Below, piece by piece: positions 1 through 10,219 of a stretch of 64,000 nucleotides of DNA. How positions within the stretch are numbered: position 1 is the first letter of the stretch; every line of letters starts with the position of its first letter. This DNA is from Lates calcarifer (taxonomy: Eukaryota; Chordata; Actinopteri; Centropomidae): assembly GCF_001640805.2 (NCBI RefSeq), contig NC_066844.1, positions 15,181,543 through 15,245,542 on the forward strand, read 5' to 3'. The notes under the pieces are model-generated. The model ran no database searches and was not told where the DNA came from. It saw only the letters and a list, made by a program, of their open reading frames with translations. A program made the position numbers and the translations under genes.

Positions 1-110
1 GAGCGCACCTCGTTGTCCAGAGAGAAGTTGGAGAAGGAGACCTGCGAGGCCAACACGCAGTAACAACAAGACAGAAGGGTCATAACTGTCGTCGAGGCGC
101 TTGTCACCAT
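1..110 (-). CDS. bmp7: Bone morphogenetic protein 7, N-terminal part of first coding exon (partial)
   Basis: Reading leftwards from an ATG at 110-108, the frame stays open to the window edge and gives about 36 residues. They consist of a hydrophobic stretch with cysteines (MTLLSCCYCVLASQ), which fits a signal peptide, followed by FSLDNEV. In BMP7 the motif FSLDNEVHSSF sits directly after the signal peptide, so this is the start of the BMP7 propeptide. BMP7 is a secreted TGF-beta family ligand acting in dorsoventral patterning, kidney and bone. The rest of the gene lies left of the window. Next to rae1 and rbm38 this reproduces the human 20q13.31 order (BMP7, SPO11, RAE1, RBM38); no spo11 exon is visible here. 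The symbol rests on a short match plus synteny; which teleost paralogue (a or b) it is cannot be decided. Confidence 0.75.
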   Translation of the reverse strand, partial: MVTSASTTVMTLLSCCYCVLASQVSFSNFSLDNEVR

Positions 111-1138
111 TTTGATCAAATTTTACGCGCGGTTCTAACAAGTCGAGAGATGAGATTGGAGACGCGGTTCTTTTAGAAAGAGTCTTCCCTCGTGCGAGGG
201 AGTAAAACACGCTATCCTCTATCAACTCAGAAAATCATTCCCTCATCATCTGCCGTTGCGCACTGTCTGACGCGTCCTTCTGGATGGCAACTTGAGAATG
301 GATTTTATTGAGGCTTTGTCAGGGGAGGGGCAGGAAGGGTTCAAGATGGGATAAACCAAGACTGGAAAGACTGGGACAGCGTGTGGGAGAGAGGCAATGA
401 AAAGTAGGGCGAGAATGGACCAGTGTCCTTTCATGAAGTGCACTTCTCTATCTTGGTAATAGGATGGGTGGGGTGTGACCCAAGTGTCCCATCACTGTGT
501 CCTTTGTTTGAATATGATTGCTTGGCCATCGGTGGAGGTGGGCTCTAATTGTTAAATGATTAGCACATCTTTTGCCTGTAAATCGTTCTTTTTCTCTGCA
601 AGTCTGGCAGCCAGCTTCTCTGTGCTGGGACCATCCCCTGGTTCTTAAGTCCCAACATCAAGGGTCACGTGTACTTATTTTCAAATCCCATGCTATTTTC
701 TTAAACAGATCTGGTTTGTTTAAAATTACTGGCACTGTGCCACAACGCCGCATACATGGAGATACTCCAACGCTAAATGATCAGTCTAAAGGTAAAGAGG
801 GGAAATCCCCTAATCCCTTCTTCAACAGACACCTTTGAACACAAAGAATAAACTCAGGCCCACCCTAATTGTTAAAGGGTCTGAGTGATCAACAGTAACA
901 GCCCAGACACATGAAGAGACATGCCAGTGGCCTCTATGAATTACTACAACAATGTGTAAAACACTCCCCAGTGACTGCTTTAATAGAGAGTTAGTGGGGA
1001 TGGATGGCGGGTAATGAATGGCAAAGGAAGAATCCTAAACTTTAAACAGTTTATACGTATGCTTAACTGGTCTGAGTGGCTGGATCAGCACATAAAACTC
1101 AAAGGAACAGGTTAATGTGTCATACAACATATTGCTCA

Positions 1139-1537
1139 AGATGAAATCAGTGGTTTCCAGCCTGTTTGGCTACTGATGTCTCGCAAAAAGCAGCGTGTAG
1201 TCAGTCACATTTCAGATGTCTATGAGTTGTAAACAGCTTCATCAAACAGAGATTTTTCCCTCTGGACGTCTCACATGGTTTCAGTTCAAATGATCAATAT
1301 CTCGCCAAAAATCAAAGATTAGAGAAAAAGTTCAAAAATTGAAAACAGACTTGTGAATCAGAACTTCTTTTTTTTTCTCCTTTCCTCTCCCATTAATCAT
1401 CTCACAACCCCTCAGATTTGTCTGGTGTCCCTGTATATAAAACTGTGTAAGTGGTTCAGACTAGCTCCACCTCCAGCAGCTACAACACTAACATGCTGCT
1501 TACACACTGATGCTTCAACATTAATCATCTAATGATA
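1139..1537 (-). repeat. Interspersed repeat, copy 1 of an inverted pair (hAT-like, non-autonomous)
   Basis: This stretch is the reverse complement, at roughly 80% by eye, of 2475-2892. Shared blocks include CTCCCATTAATCATCTCAC, a block beginning CCCTCAGATTTGTCTGG, and TTTGTAAAC/GTTTACAA near the outer end. The outer end reads CAGTGGTTTCCAGCC, a CAGTGGT terminus like those of many teleost hAT-type miniature elements. The family name is inferred from the terminus only. Confidence 0.65.
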
Positions 1538-2318
1538 CTAACTTTTCAAACTAAAATTATACACCAATGCACCAAGGCAATTCAAAGTTACATTAGCACC
1601 AGACACTAGTCACTTAAGATGTTTTTCCCAGCAGAGGTCACTTTGCATGACTCATTCCTTAAAACCCATATAAACTCAAGAGTCGACCCTATCCACTACA
1701 AACATTTATAAACTTTACTGCTTCTTTAGTAGTAACTATAAAAATGTGTTTTGCTCAAGGACTCATCAGCAGGGTGGATGCATGTCAACAGGTTCTCTAA
1801 CTGGCAGTCTCATGTATGCACCGAATTCTATTAATCTGCTTACTGTGCACTAACTCCAATACAGATCATTCATTATATCTGGAGCTACAACTATACTATG
1901 TGTCATACTGTTTTAATGCATGTAAGATGGATTATGAAGCACTGAAATGGTTTGTTTCGTCCATATATCCTATAAACAACCGGCCTAACTGTATTTTGTA
2001 TTCAAGCTCCGCTTTATTCATATTATGTGTCCATATAGGCAAAATATACATTTAAATAGGCTGCAAAGCATTTGTGCGTGTTTGAAATGGTCATTTACCT
2101 GAGTGGGCTACTAGAAAATAATTAAGTACGGTTTTAAAAGTCTTGCAGATGATTCTGCTTTATACTTCTACATTATGGAAACATTGTAGAAATTTAAATA
2201 TTCTACTTTTCACTCCATTACATTTATCTGAGAACTTTTAGAAGTTTATAAACTTCTAGTTATTTAATATAGTATAGCTTACCTACTGCTTACCTACTTG
2301 TTAATCCATCTGTATCAG

Positions 2319-2892
2319 TGGTGGAAGAAGTGTTCAGACCTTTACCTACAGCAATGTTAACATAGTCCATTACCAGTAAAAGTCCTTTATGAAAAGTACA
2401 TGAGTATTAGCAGCTAAATGTAGTTAAAGTATCAAAGTAAAAGTACTGGTTTGGTCCCTCTGACTGATATATATGAAATCATAAGATGGTTAATGCCAAA
2501 GTATTGGTGTGTAAGAAGCATGTTACTGTCATAGCTGCTGGAGGTTGAGCTAGTATGAGCTACTCCATATACAGTATTATATACAGGGACACCAGATAAA
2601 TCTGAGGGGTTGTGAGATGATTAATGGGAGAGGAAAAAAGAAGAAACAAAGTTCTGCTAAAACACATCTGTTTTCAGTTGTTGGGCTTTTTCTCTAATCT
2701 TTGATTTTTGGTGAGATATTGATCATTTGAACATTTATTGAAATGAAACCATGTGAAAAATTTAGAGGGGGAAAAATCACTATTTGGGGAAGCTGTTTAC
2801 AACTCACTAACATCTGAAATGTGACTCTGACTACACACTGCTTTTTGTAAGACATCAGACGACAGAAAGGTTGGAAACCATTGATTTCATCT
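2319..2892 (+). repeat. Interspersed repeat, copy 2 of the inverted pair (hAT-like, non-autonomous)
   Basis: It starts with CAGTGGTGGAAGAAGTGTTC and ends with GGTTGGAAACCATTG, so both termini resemble CAGTGGT. The inner sequence (AGTAAAAGTCC, AAAGTAAAAGTACTG) is the widespread teleost 'paired AGTAAAAGTA' repeat; a second copy begins at 29316. The part from 2475 onward is inverted relative to copy 1. No transposase reading frame is present. I could not find a convincing 8-bp target duplication. Confidence 0.65.
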
Positions 2893-3239
2893 TTAACTGC
2901 TTGTCATATTATCCATTATGTACAGTCTTCATTTATCTTAAAAGGAACTAGTGACTAACGCTGTCAAATAAAGAAGAGAGTACAATACTTCCCTCTGAAA
3001 TGTAGAGGAATGGAAGTCACTCTCTGAACTGTATGTGCACTCCACTATTAAGCTACTTGTGGGACACAAATGAGGTCGCCTATATGTGGAGGGGACTGTG
3101 GGTTTGTCTAATGATAACATATATTTTCCTTTCCTAGCTCCATGTGGGCCTGCTGGGACAAGATGGCAACAGACGAGAAAGTATAATACCCTCAGCGCAG
3201 CAGCAACCAGACGCCTCACACAGTCGTAGGCTGTGCTGG

Positions 3240-4103
3240 CCACTGAGTGGTGAAAGTGACTTTTTGTCATGCACTGCCCCCAAGCGGTAAAACGCGAAAC
3301 CGTGTGCTTTTTAACAGGGCCCACACGTCATCAAACTGCGACATACCGAGGAACAAGCGCCACATTTCTGCTGCGCCAAATTATTTAGGTACTTTCGGCG
3401 TTACCGCTTTAGCTACAGCCACAGCCAAAATAAATCTGGGGTATGTATGTTCATGTAGTTATGAAGCGGTGTTACAGGGTCTCCAATGTTTCGATGTGGC
3501 GTTTGAAAATGTTGCTGCACAGGAAAGTTACCGACCACGGTTGATGGTCTCAGAAACCGACTTAGCTAACGTTAGCTAGCGTTGAATTATCTTCATTTTC
3601 TGACCTACATAAAGGTTAAATTTGTGGCACGTGAGCTTAGAGGTATTTAAAACACCATACAGGGTTAAACTGCCCACATATAATGTTAACTATTAACACG
3701 CTAGCTAACTGTTGGTATTTAGAAGCTAGCAGCGGTAACTGACTGAGTTAGCGTTAATGTTAGCTGCTCAGCCGCATCCTGTCAAGTGTCAAATGTTTTG
3801 GTCTACGTTACATGTGCTGACACTTTCCGATGTCTATTCTGTATAATTACTGTTTGTCATTTGAGTGCATGATAAATGGTGTGTAGCTAATGTACTATAG
3901 TCTAATCTAACGCTGCAACGTCTGCTATCTAGCGTTACGCACTTTCAATATATCATGCAGTGCTACACGCAGTTTGTTTTTATCATTTATTGTGCGTTAC
4001 CTGTGAACGCGATTTGGCTTTCGGTTCTGTTGATGAATACATAAATGACAACTAGTGTGGTCTGTTATCATTAAATGACACCGTACGGCTACTTGTCTCT
4101 TAG
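3240..4103 (+). promoter_or_regulatory. rae1: rae1 promoter and 5' leader region (boundaries uncertain)
   Basis: The coding start of rae1 lies 30 bases after a splice acceptor (TCTTAG at 4098-4103), so at least one non-coding leader exon must lie upstream. The stretch around 3240-3450 is the most CpG-containing part and has a possible donor (GGGGTATGT) near 3439. No TATA box is seen, which fits a housekeeping promoter. The exact first exon needs cDNA. Confidence 0.4.
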
Positions 4104-4132
4104 GCGTAAAAGAGGAAGAGCGTTGATGCACC

Positions 4133-7100
4133 ATGAGTTTGTTTGGGACGAGCTCCGGGTTTGGAACAGGAGGGACAGGTGTCTTTGGAAGCACAACAAC
4201 AGACAGTCATAATCCCATGAAGGTAAACCGGAGGAGCACATGAGTAAAGTATTTAGCGTGGATTTTGATAAATTGTTTTGATGGCTTGGTGAAAACTGTG
4301 CTTTCACGTTTTTATCTGACAGCTTTAAGTTTTTCCTTTGTTGTTTATGTCTCTGTCTTGTCCCACAGGATGTTGAAGTGACTTCACCTCCAGATGACAG
4401 CATCAGCTGTCTTGCTTTCAGTCCACCCACGATGCCAGGGAACTTCCTCATTGGAGGATCCTGGGCCAACGATGTGAGTAATTCATTTCAGTGGAACACA
4501 ATGGATAATAATTTTAATATGGGATTTGAGTTGAGTTGAGAGACTGGAGGATGCCTTCACCAGGCCTGTCTCCCATGAAGAACTACTTCTGCACAAGATA
4601 TATGTGATGAATAAGATATAAGATAAATATATATAGATATAAGTATGAATGCAAGTTCACACAGTTTAATCCTGCTGTATCTTCTGATGTTCAGGTCAGG
4701 TGCTGGGAGGTGCAGGACAATGGACAGACTGTCCCTAAAGCCCAGCAGATGCACACAGGTCCAGTTCTGGATGCGTGCTGGAGTGATGTAAGTCTCACCA
4801 TGCAGAGTAGTTTCAGCTCTGCAGTAGATGCTCTCTGCTGGGTCATAGAATAATTTATGATGTGCTGTTCTCTTTAACCAGGACGGGAGTAAAGTGTTCA
4901 CTGCTTCCTGCGATAAGACAGCTAAGATGTGGGATCTCAACAGCAATCAAGCAATGCAGATTGCTCAGGTTGGTTGAGAGCCCTCAAATCAAATATGTGG
5001 TCATAAGAATGAAGTAGAATCAGCTAAGGCCTCTCACCATTTCTCTTCACAGCATGATGGTCCGATCAAAGCAATCCACTGGATAAAAGCCCCTAACTAC
5101 AGCTGTATCATGACTGGAAGCTGGGATAAAACACTGAAGGTACTACACCTTTTTAGTGTCATTTTAAACAGTTACAATCATTATAGTGCTTCAAGAACAA
5201 TCTTAATCTATTCAGTTTAAGTTTAACAATTTTGGGCAGGCACAATTTTAGTTTACACTTGTACACTATGTTTTCTTGTAGTGAAAAAGGCCAGTTTTGG
5301 AAATTTTTGGAAAACAGCTTTCAGAAAGTCTGACTCAGCTCAAGTTCATACGCCTTCTGTCAGTGTGTAATGACCACAGTCATTACTCCTGATGTGCTTG
5401 TGCAGACACTGACACATAACCATACAGAAGCAATTAATCAGCATGTCAAACTTTGTAGTTCCAAATGTAGAAGTGAGAAAAATCACAGCCTTTCCTGTTT
5501 TTTCTTCTCAGTTCTGGGACACACGCTCTCCCAATCCCATGATGTCGCTGCAGATGCCAGAGAGATGCTACTGTGCAGATGTTGTAAGTAGTTTTTGAGG
5601 GATCTGACATGTATTTAAGTTCTTGCTGATTGGATGCTTGATTAAGATGATTTATTATTGATTGATGTTTTTACCTCCCTGACCCTAATATGTAGGTTTA
5701 TCCCATGGCGGTGGTGGCCACAGCTGAGAGAGGCCTGATAGTGTACCAGCTGGAGAACCAGCCCTCTGAATTCCGCAGAATAGACTCTCCCCTCAAACAT
5801 CAGGTGAAAGCAAAGTGCCATTAACTACCAATCTTTTCATTGTTTCGCTCTCTTTAGCATCTCTCCTAACCTGGTACTTTTCAAGTACAACCAGATTCAT
5901 TTTCTATGACAATGAGTATAAAGCCAAGTTTTGTGAAATAGATATATTATATATATTTTCCATGCATCATGGTCTTTTGATCTGATGTACTTTTCTGCTC
6001 TGGTCTTGCAGCACCGCTGTGTTGCCATTTTCAAGGACAAACAGAACAAACCCACAGGCTTTGCACTGGGAAGCATTGAGGGCCGAGTGGCCATCCACTA
6101 TATCAACCCTCCAAACCCGTGAGTGTCTAAAACAAATCAGTTTCTTACAAGTACGTTTTTGAGTCTCACTGATCAGTCAGTGCAGGTGTTTCTTTAAGTT
6201 AGTAAAGTGTTAATATATTAGATTACTATTATGCTTACATCAATTAAAAAGACTGTTCTTACTGTTGAAGGCCTGAGGCTAAAGATGACATGAATGTGTT
6301 TGCTGATGTATTTTAGAGCCAAAGACAACTTCACCTTCAAGTGCCACAGGTCCAATGGAACCAACACAACCACTCCACAGGACATCTATGCTGTGAGTTA
6401 TTCTCAGTTGTCCCAGACAGTGTTGATATTGTGAAAGAAATGTAGCTTTTGTGCTTGTTCTTAAGGGAGATTTTATTCGCTTTCGCAAAGACAAATTATA
6501 CTGGTTTGTGGATTTTATTACGAACAGCTTTGATTCAGCTTTTTATACACAGCAGACATTCTCCTTTTCACAGGAGGGAAAACCAAAGCTGGATTCAAAC
6601 TACAATCCAATTAAATTTAATTGAATTAATCACACATATGCTTTTCTCACTGTGATGTCATATCTGTGGTGAAAAAGTTCTGTTAATGGTATTCTATTTA
6701 GTATTTAGTTTCCTTCTTGTATTGATTTATAATATGTATTAATTTTCATAACAATTTGGTTGACATCATGCTGGACTGCCCTCGATAATTTTAGTCACTG
6801 TGATACATTAACTGGTTGAAATGTTTCCATGTCTAACCTGCAAATTTCCATTCTTCCCCACCAGGTGAATGCTATCTCCTTCCATCCTGTCCATGGCACG
6901 CTGGCTACTGTGGGCTCAGACGGGCGCTTCAGCTTCTGGGACAAAGACGCCCGCACCAAGTTGAAGACCTCAGAGCAGCTTGACCAGCCCATTACGGCTT
7001 GCTGCTTCAACCACAATGGCAACATCTTTGCATATGCTTCCAGTTATGACTGGTCAAAGGTAGGGGAGTGTAAAATCTCTACCAAAAGTTGTTAAGAGGT

Positions 7101-7308
7101 GTTTGTATTTTACCAACGTAGTTCACAAAGTTTGCCTTTTCGTCCTGGTCTTTACTCAAAATTGTGTTACAGTGTATTCCTGTTCTGCAGTCACTGACTG
7201 GCATTTTGAATCCCTCAGGGCCATGAGTACTACAACCCCCAGAAAAAGAACTACATCTTCCTGAGGAACGCTGCCGAGGAGCTGAAGCCTCGGAACAAGA
7301 AATGGTGA
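4133..7308 (+). CDS. rae1: mRNA export factor Rae1 (Gle2), complete
   Basis: Eleven coding exons: 4133-4222, 4369-4473, 4695-4787, 4882-4968, 5053-5139, 5512-5583, 5696-5803, 6012-6118, 6317-6392, 6865-7059 and 7219-7308. All have GT-AG borders and consistent phase, totalling 1110 nt or 369 residues plus stop; human RAE1 has 368. The protein starts [11 protein letters not shown] and is a WD40 beta-propeller. Recognisable blades include the DKTAKMWDL segment in exon 4, [13 protein letters not shown] across exons 5-6 and [18 protein letters not shown] in exon 10. The C-terminal tail ends LKPRNKKW. Rae1 binds the GLEBS motif of NUP98 at the nuclear pore, takes part in mRNA export, and has a separate role in spindle assembly and the mitotic checkpoint. 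The start is chosen because it matches the family N-terminus. Nothing is broken or unusual. Confidence 0.97.
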
Positions 7309-7832
7309 GAGCAGGACAGCCGCTGTCTGTAAACCTGGAGACCGTTGTCACCGGGTGGGGCTGCCCCACTTCCTCTGCCCTTGTGACTCACTCTGGGGTC
7401 TTTCAAGGCACCCCTTCACATGCATGGATGTGGGCAGTGAGGATACTGACATGATTCAGATCTCAGTACTACAATGCACTGCTACAAGTAGCCATGTTGT
7501 ATGGGATTGGTGCGGCTTGAGTGTTTTCTGCTACAATAGTATAAACAAACTGCCTTTGCACCTGTATTTCGGGGGATGAAGCCTGCCAGCTTCTCACAGT
7601 AATTAGTTTGTAAATAGTAAGGTTTTGCAGTGTATTCAGTGACATACAAAAGGTATATATGGACTGTTATTTATTAAGTTATGGAGGTAACAATGAAATG
7701 ATTCAGGGAATAGTAGGCAAGCAATAATTTACAATGAATCAGCCATTTGTAATGATTTATTTTTGTCTGCTTAAGAGTGATTCAGTGCTGCTGTTCTGTG
7801 CAAAAAAAGGACACAGTGAACACCCTTTCAGA

Positions 7833-7846
7833 AATAAACAAATAAA
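7833..7846 (+). terminator. rae1: Candidate rae1 poly(A) signals
   Basis: Two AATAAA hexamers (7833-7838 and 7841-7846) lie about 530 bases after the rae1 stop codon, giving a 3' UTR of ordinary length. A GT/T-rich stretch follows (TGTTCTTTGTTACTG), as expected downstream of a cleavage site. Confidence 0.6.
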
Positions 7847-7849
7847 AAG

Positions 7850-9382
7850 AAAAATGTTCTTTGTTACTGACTGCTCCCTCCTGTCTTTAGATTCGTCGTG
7901 CCAAGTCGCATCTCTTGTGAGGAAATGCGGAAGACCTGCTGCTTTAGTGTGTGTATACGCTCGAGACAGACTCCTTCGTTTTGGCAAACACCTGGACCAA
8001 TGCCGTGGTGCTGCGTGTACTGTGCATGGACCAATCAGAGGGGCCTACCCAACCTGGCGTTGATGACAACTGTGTGACAATTGGTCTTAGAGGTCATCAT
8101 AGAAGGGGAGGGCTTTATTTGTTACTCACCTTGATGTTTGATTATTTTTTATGTGTTCAGTTCCTCTTTTTTTTTACAGCTTTCCAAAGACTTTTCACTT
8201 TCTTTTGATTTGATTTTACTCCGTGGTTTAGCTCCATTAATTAAACTTGGATGTAAAATAAATAACTAAGTGCATACTCTTAGATTTGAATATGTTTATT
8301 CCAACTTGAGGGAGTAAGTAGGTTAAAAATAACCTATTGTGTTTGCTGTATAAATGTTGAGGATTTACGGAACTGTAATGTGCATGCAAAACCGTGACCA
8401 CTATCTCATTTTTCAGCTGTAAAATCTCTCCATCATATGGGTCTCTGACATTGGAACCATCACAATATCAAAATGATAAACTTTGAATAGCATCTGTGTC
8501 ACAATGACCCCTTCTGTTTGCTTGTCTTAATCCACGTTAACCAGCAGGGTGAGCATTTTGACCTTCAGTGTGTTAACTCCAGCAGTTACCTGTAGAAAAG
8601 ACCAGGCGGTGTGGTCTGAGAGCTAAGCAGGACAAATGAGATCAAAGCAGGACAGTGGGGTTTCTTCATCCAGGTTAAGTCCTTTTGACAGGGACACACA
8701 GCTGGAAATAGGGGGATTTATCAAGAGGATATGAATGAGGTAGCATGGGCAGCTACAAAGGCCACGTGTGAAGAGTGAACCAGTTCATAGAGGAGAAGGT
8801 GTGAATTAAATGCCTTTTTATTGAGGTCATTAGAGTATCACCTCACTGTTAGCCTGACCCTCGGTACTTAGCAGTGGAGCTGCAAGGCACCGAGGGTGGG
8901 AAGATATGCTGCTGCTACAATTCACCGGCTCCTCTAAACTTTCATGGGGTGACACCGGTACCACTCCTCTAGACCGCCGTCTCTGCCGTTCCATGAGGCT
9001 GCACCGAGCTTCTTTTAACTAACTGAACTGAAAAATCCTCCAGGTTGACTGCACTCATGATTATAAAGAAGAGGTTGTCTCACTGGAAGTAGAGTAGCAT
9101 TTATTTGGACAGTCAAATAGTTGGAAAACTTTCACTGTTGGAGTGACCTGTTGCTTTGGACCCTTGGATCTGCTGTTTCCTGCACAGAGGTTATCAGTGT
9201 TTGTGAGTAACCAAACAAACATGTAGAAAACAACTATGGCAGCAGCTCTCCACACACACAGGTTTAACATTTGCTCCAATTTTTGTAAATCGTGCAATCA
9301 TTTGCTTTTATGATAGGGTAATAAGAAGTGGCCCGCTGTGGCTGGCCCAATGAAAATTGGCATACTGAACTTTAGCCAGTTG

Positions 9383-9423
<41 letters not shown>

Positions 9424-9870
9424 TTAAGTAAGGACAACATGATAGTCATAGCAGTTCTCAATTCATGTACTACATGTCGTTTCAGACTAACATTTTTTGT
9501 GAGACCATATTAGGAAGAATTAAGACTATAGAGCGCATATATTTTACGCATTTACCATATGCGCTCTATAGTCTTAATATAGTTAACAGTTGACCTGTTT
9601 ACTTGAAGAAAAAAGGTTTCTGCTGTCTTTTTGTTTCAGCTGCAGTTTAAAGTACAACTTTATTCCTCGCTGCTCAGACTGTATGTGCCATGTCATGCTG
9701 ATGAAATGAGCATACCCAAACTGCTGTTTATTAAATTTCGCAAAGGCGAATGACGGAGGAAATCGCAATTACTTCCCCATTAGCGTTACGGTGTACCATG
9801 TGGCTTTCTATCGTACAGTACGGGTTTTTCTTTGTGTTGTGCAGGACAAAAGCAGGTGCAGCACAGATCC
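7850..9870. other. Intergenic between rae1 and rbm38
   Basis: No exon of either neighbour was found here. The stretch holds a 35-base poly(T) run at 9386-9420 and the perfect inverted repeat at 9519-9578. Open frames on both strands (for example 7734-8063 and 9061-9297) are short, lack family similarity and have no splice context. Confidence 0.6.
9519..9578. repeat. Perfect 22-bp inverted repeat with 16-nt loop
   Basis: The left arm 9519-9540 and right arm 9557-9578 are exact reverse complements over 22 bases (arm core TATAGAGCGCATAT). They are separated by a 16-base spacer, 9541-9556. Either strand could fold into a mismatch-free hairpin of 60 nt. It lies about 400 bp upstream of the rbm38 TATA box. 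See the findings for possible origins. Confidence 0.9.
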
Positions 9871-9872
9871 CC

Positions 9873-9985
9873 GGGGCGGGGGAGGTGAACCAATGGGAGA
9901 AGCCGCTGCCCAAGTTGGCAATGAGCAACCACGCTGATTGGTCAAGAGTTAGGCGTGGGTGTGGTTTCAGTCACGGCGTATAAAA
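9873..9985 (+). promoter_or_regulatory. rbm38: rbm38 core promoter: GC box, two CCAAT boxes, TATA box
   Basis: In order there are a GC box (GGGGCGGGGG, about 9873-9882), a CCAAT box at 9890-9894, an inverted CCAAT box (ATTGG, 9937-9941), a GGGTGTGG KLF-type motif near 9957, and a TATA box (TATAAAA, 9979-9985). Transcription should begin roughly 25-30 bases after the TATA box, near 10010, giving a leader of about 210 bases before the ATG at 10220. A classical TATA promoter fits rbm38 being an inducible gene; in mammals it is a p53 target. I did not find a clear p53 half-site pair here. Confidence 0.75.
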
Positions 9986-10219
9986 CCTCTCAGCAGCTCT
10001 GTTCACGTCGTCAAAGAAGCAGGCAGTCTGGAGGCGACCGCCCGAGTCCACGCAGTCTGAGCCGTAGATGTCATCAGGTTGCTACAACTCTGAGCGAAGG
10101 TTACAGCCCGAGAGGAAAAGTCGTTTGTACATTTGAGTGTTGCTTTCACTGATGCTGGGACGTTGTTAGGCGCTTAGTTGGTTGTTCAGTGTGTCTCCGG
10201 TCTTCTCTCCGGCCGACCA

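Larger units (their letters stand above)
111..3200. other. Intergenic: bmp7 5' side and repeat-derived DNA
   Basis: There is no coding exon that I can support. The first few hundred bases must hold the bmp7 5' UTR and promoter, but no clear TATA box or start site could be fixed. From about 1.1 to 2.9 kb the DNA is largely two inverted copies of a teleost interspersed repeat, listed separately. At about 2080-2300 there is a further A/T-rich fragment of the same flavour. The short open frames at 572-838 and 1816-2055 have no family resemblance. Confidence 0.6.

Noticed and set aside
9519..9578. The perfect hairpin as a microRNA gene
   Set aside because: Real pre-miRNAs usually have bulges and conserved seeds. 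A mismatch-free 22-bp stem with no recognised miRNA sequence is better left as an unexplained inverted repeat.
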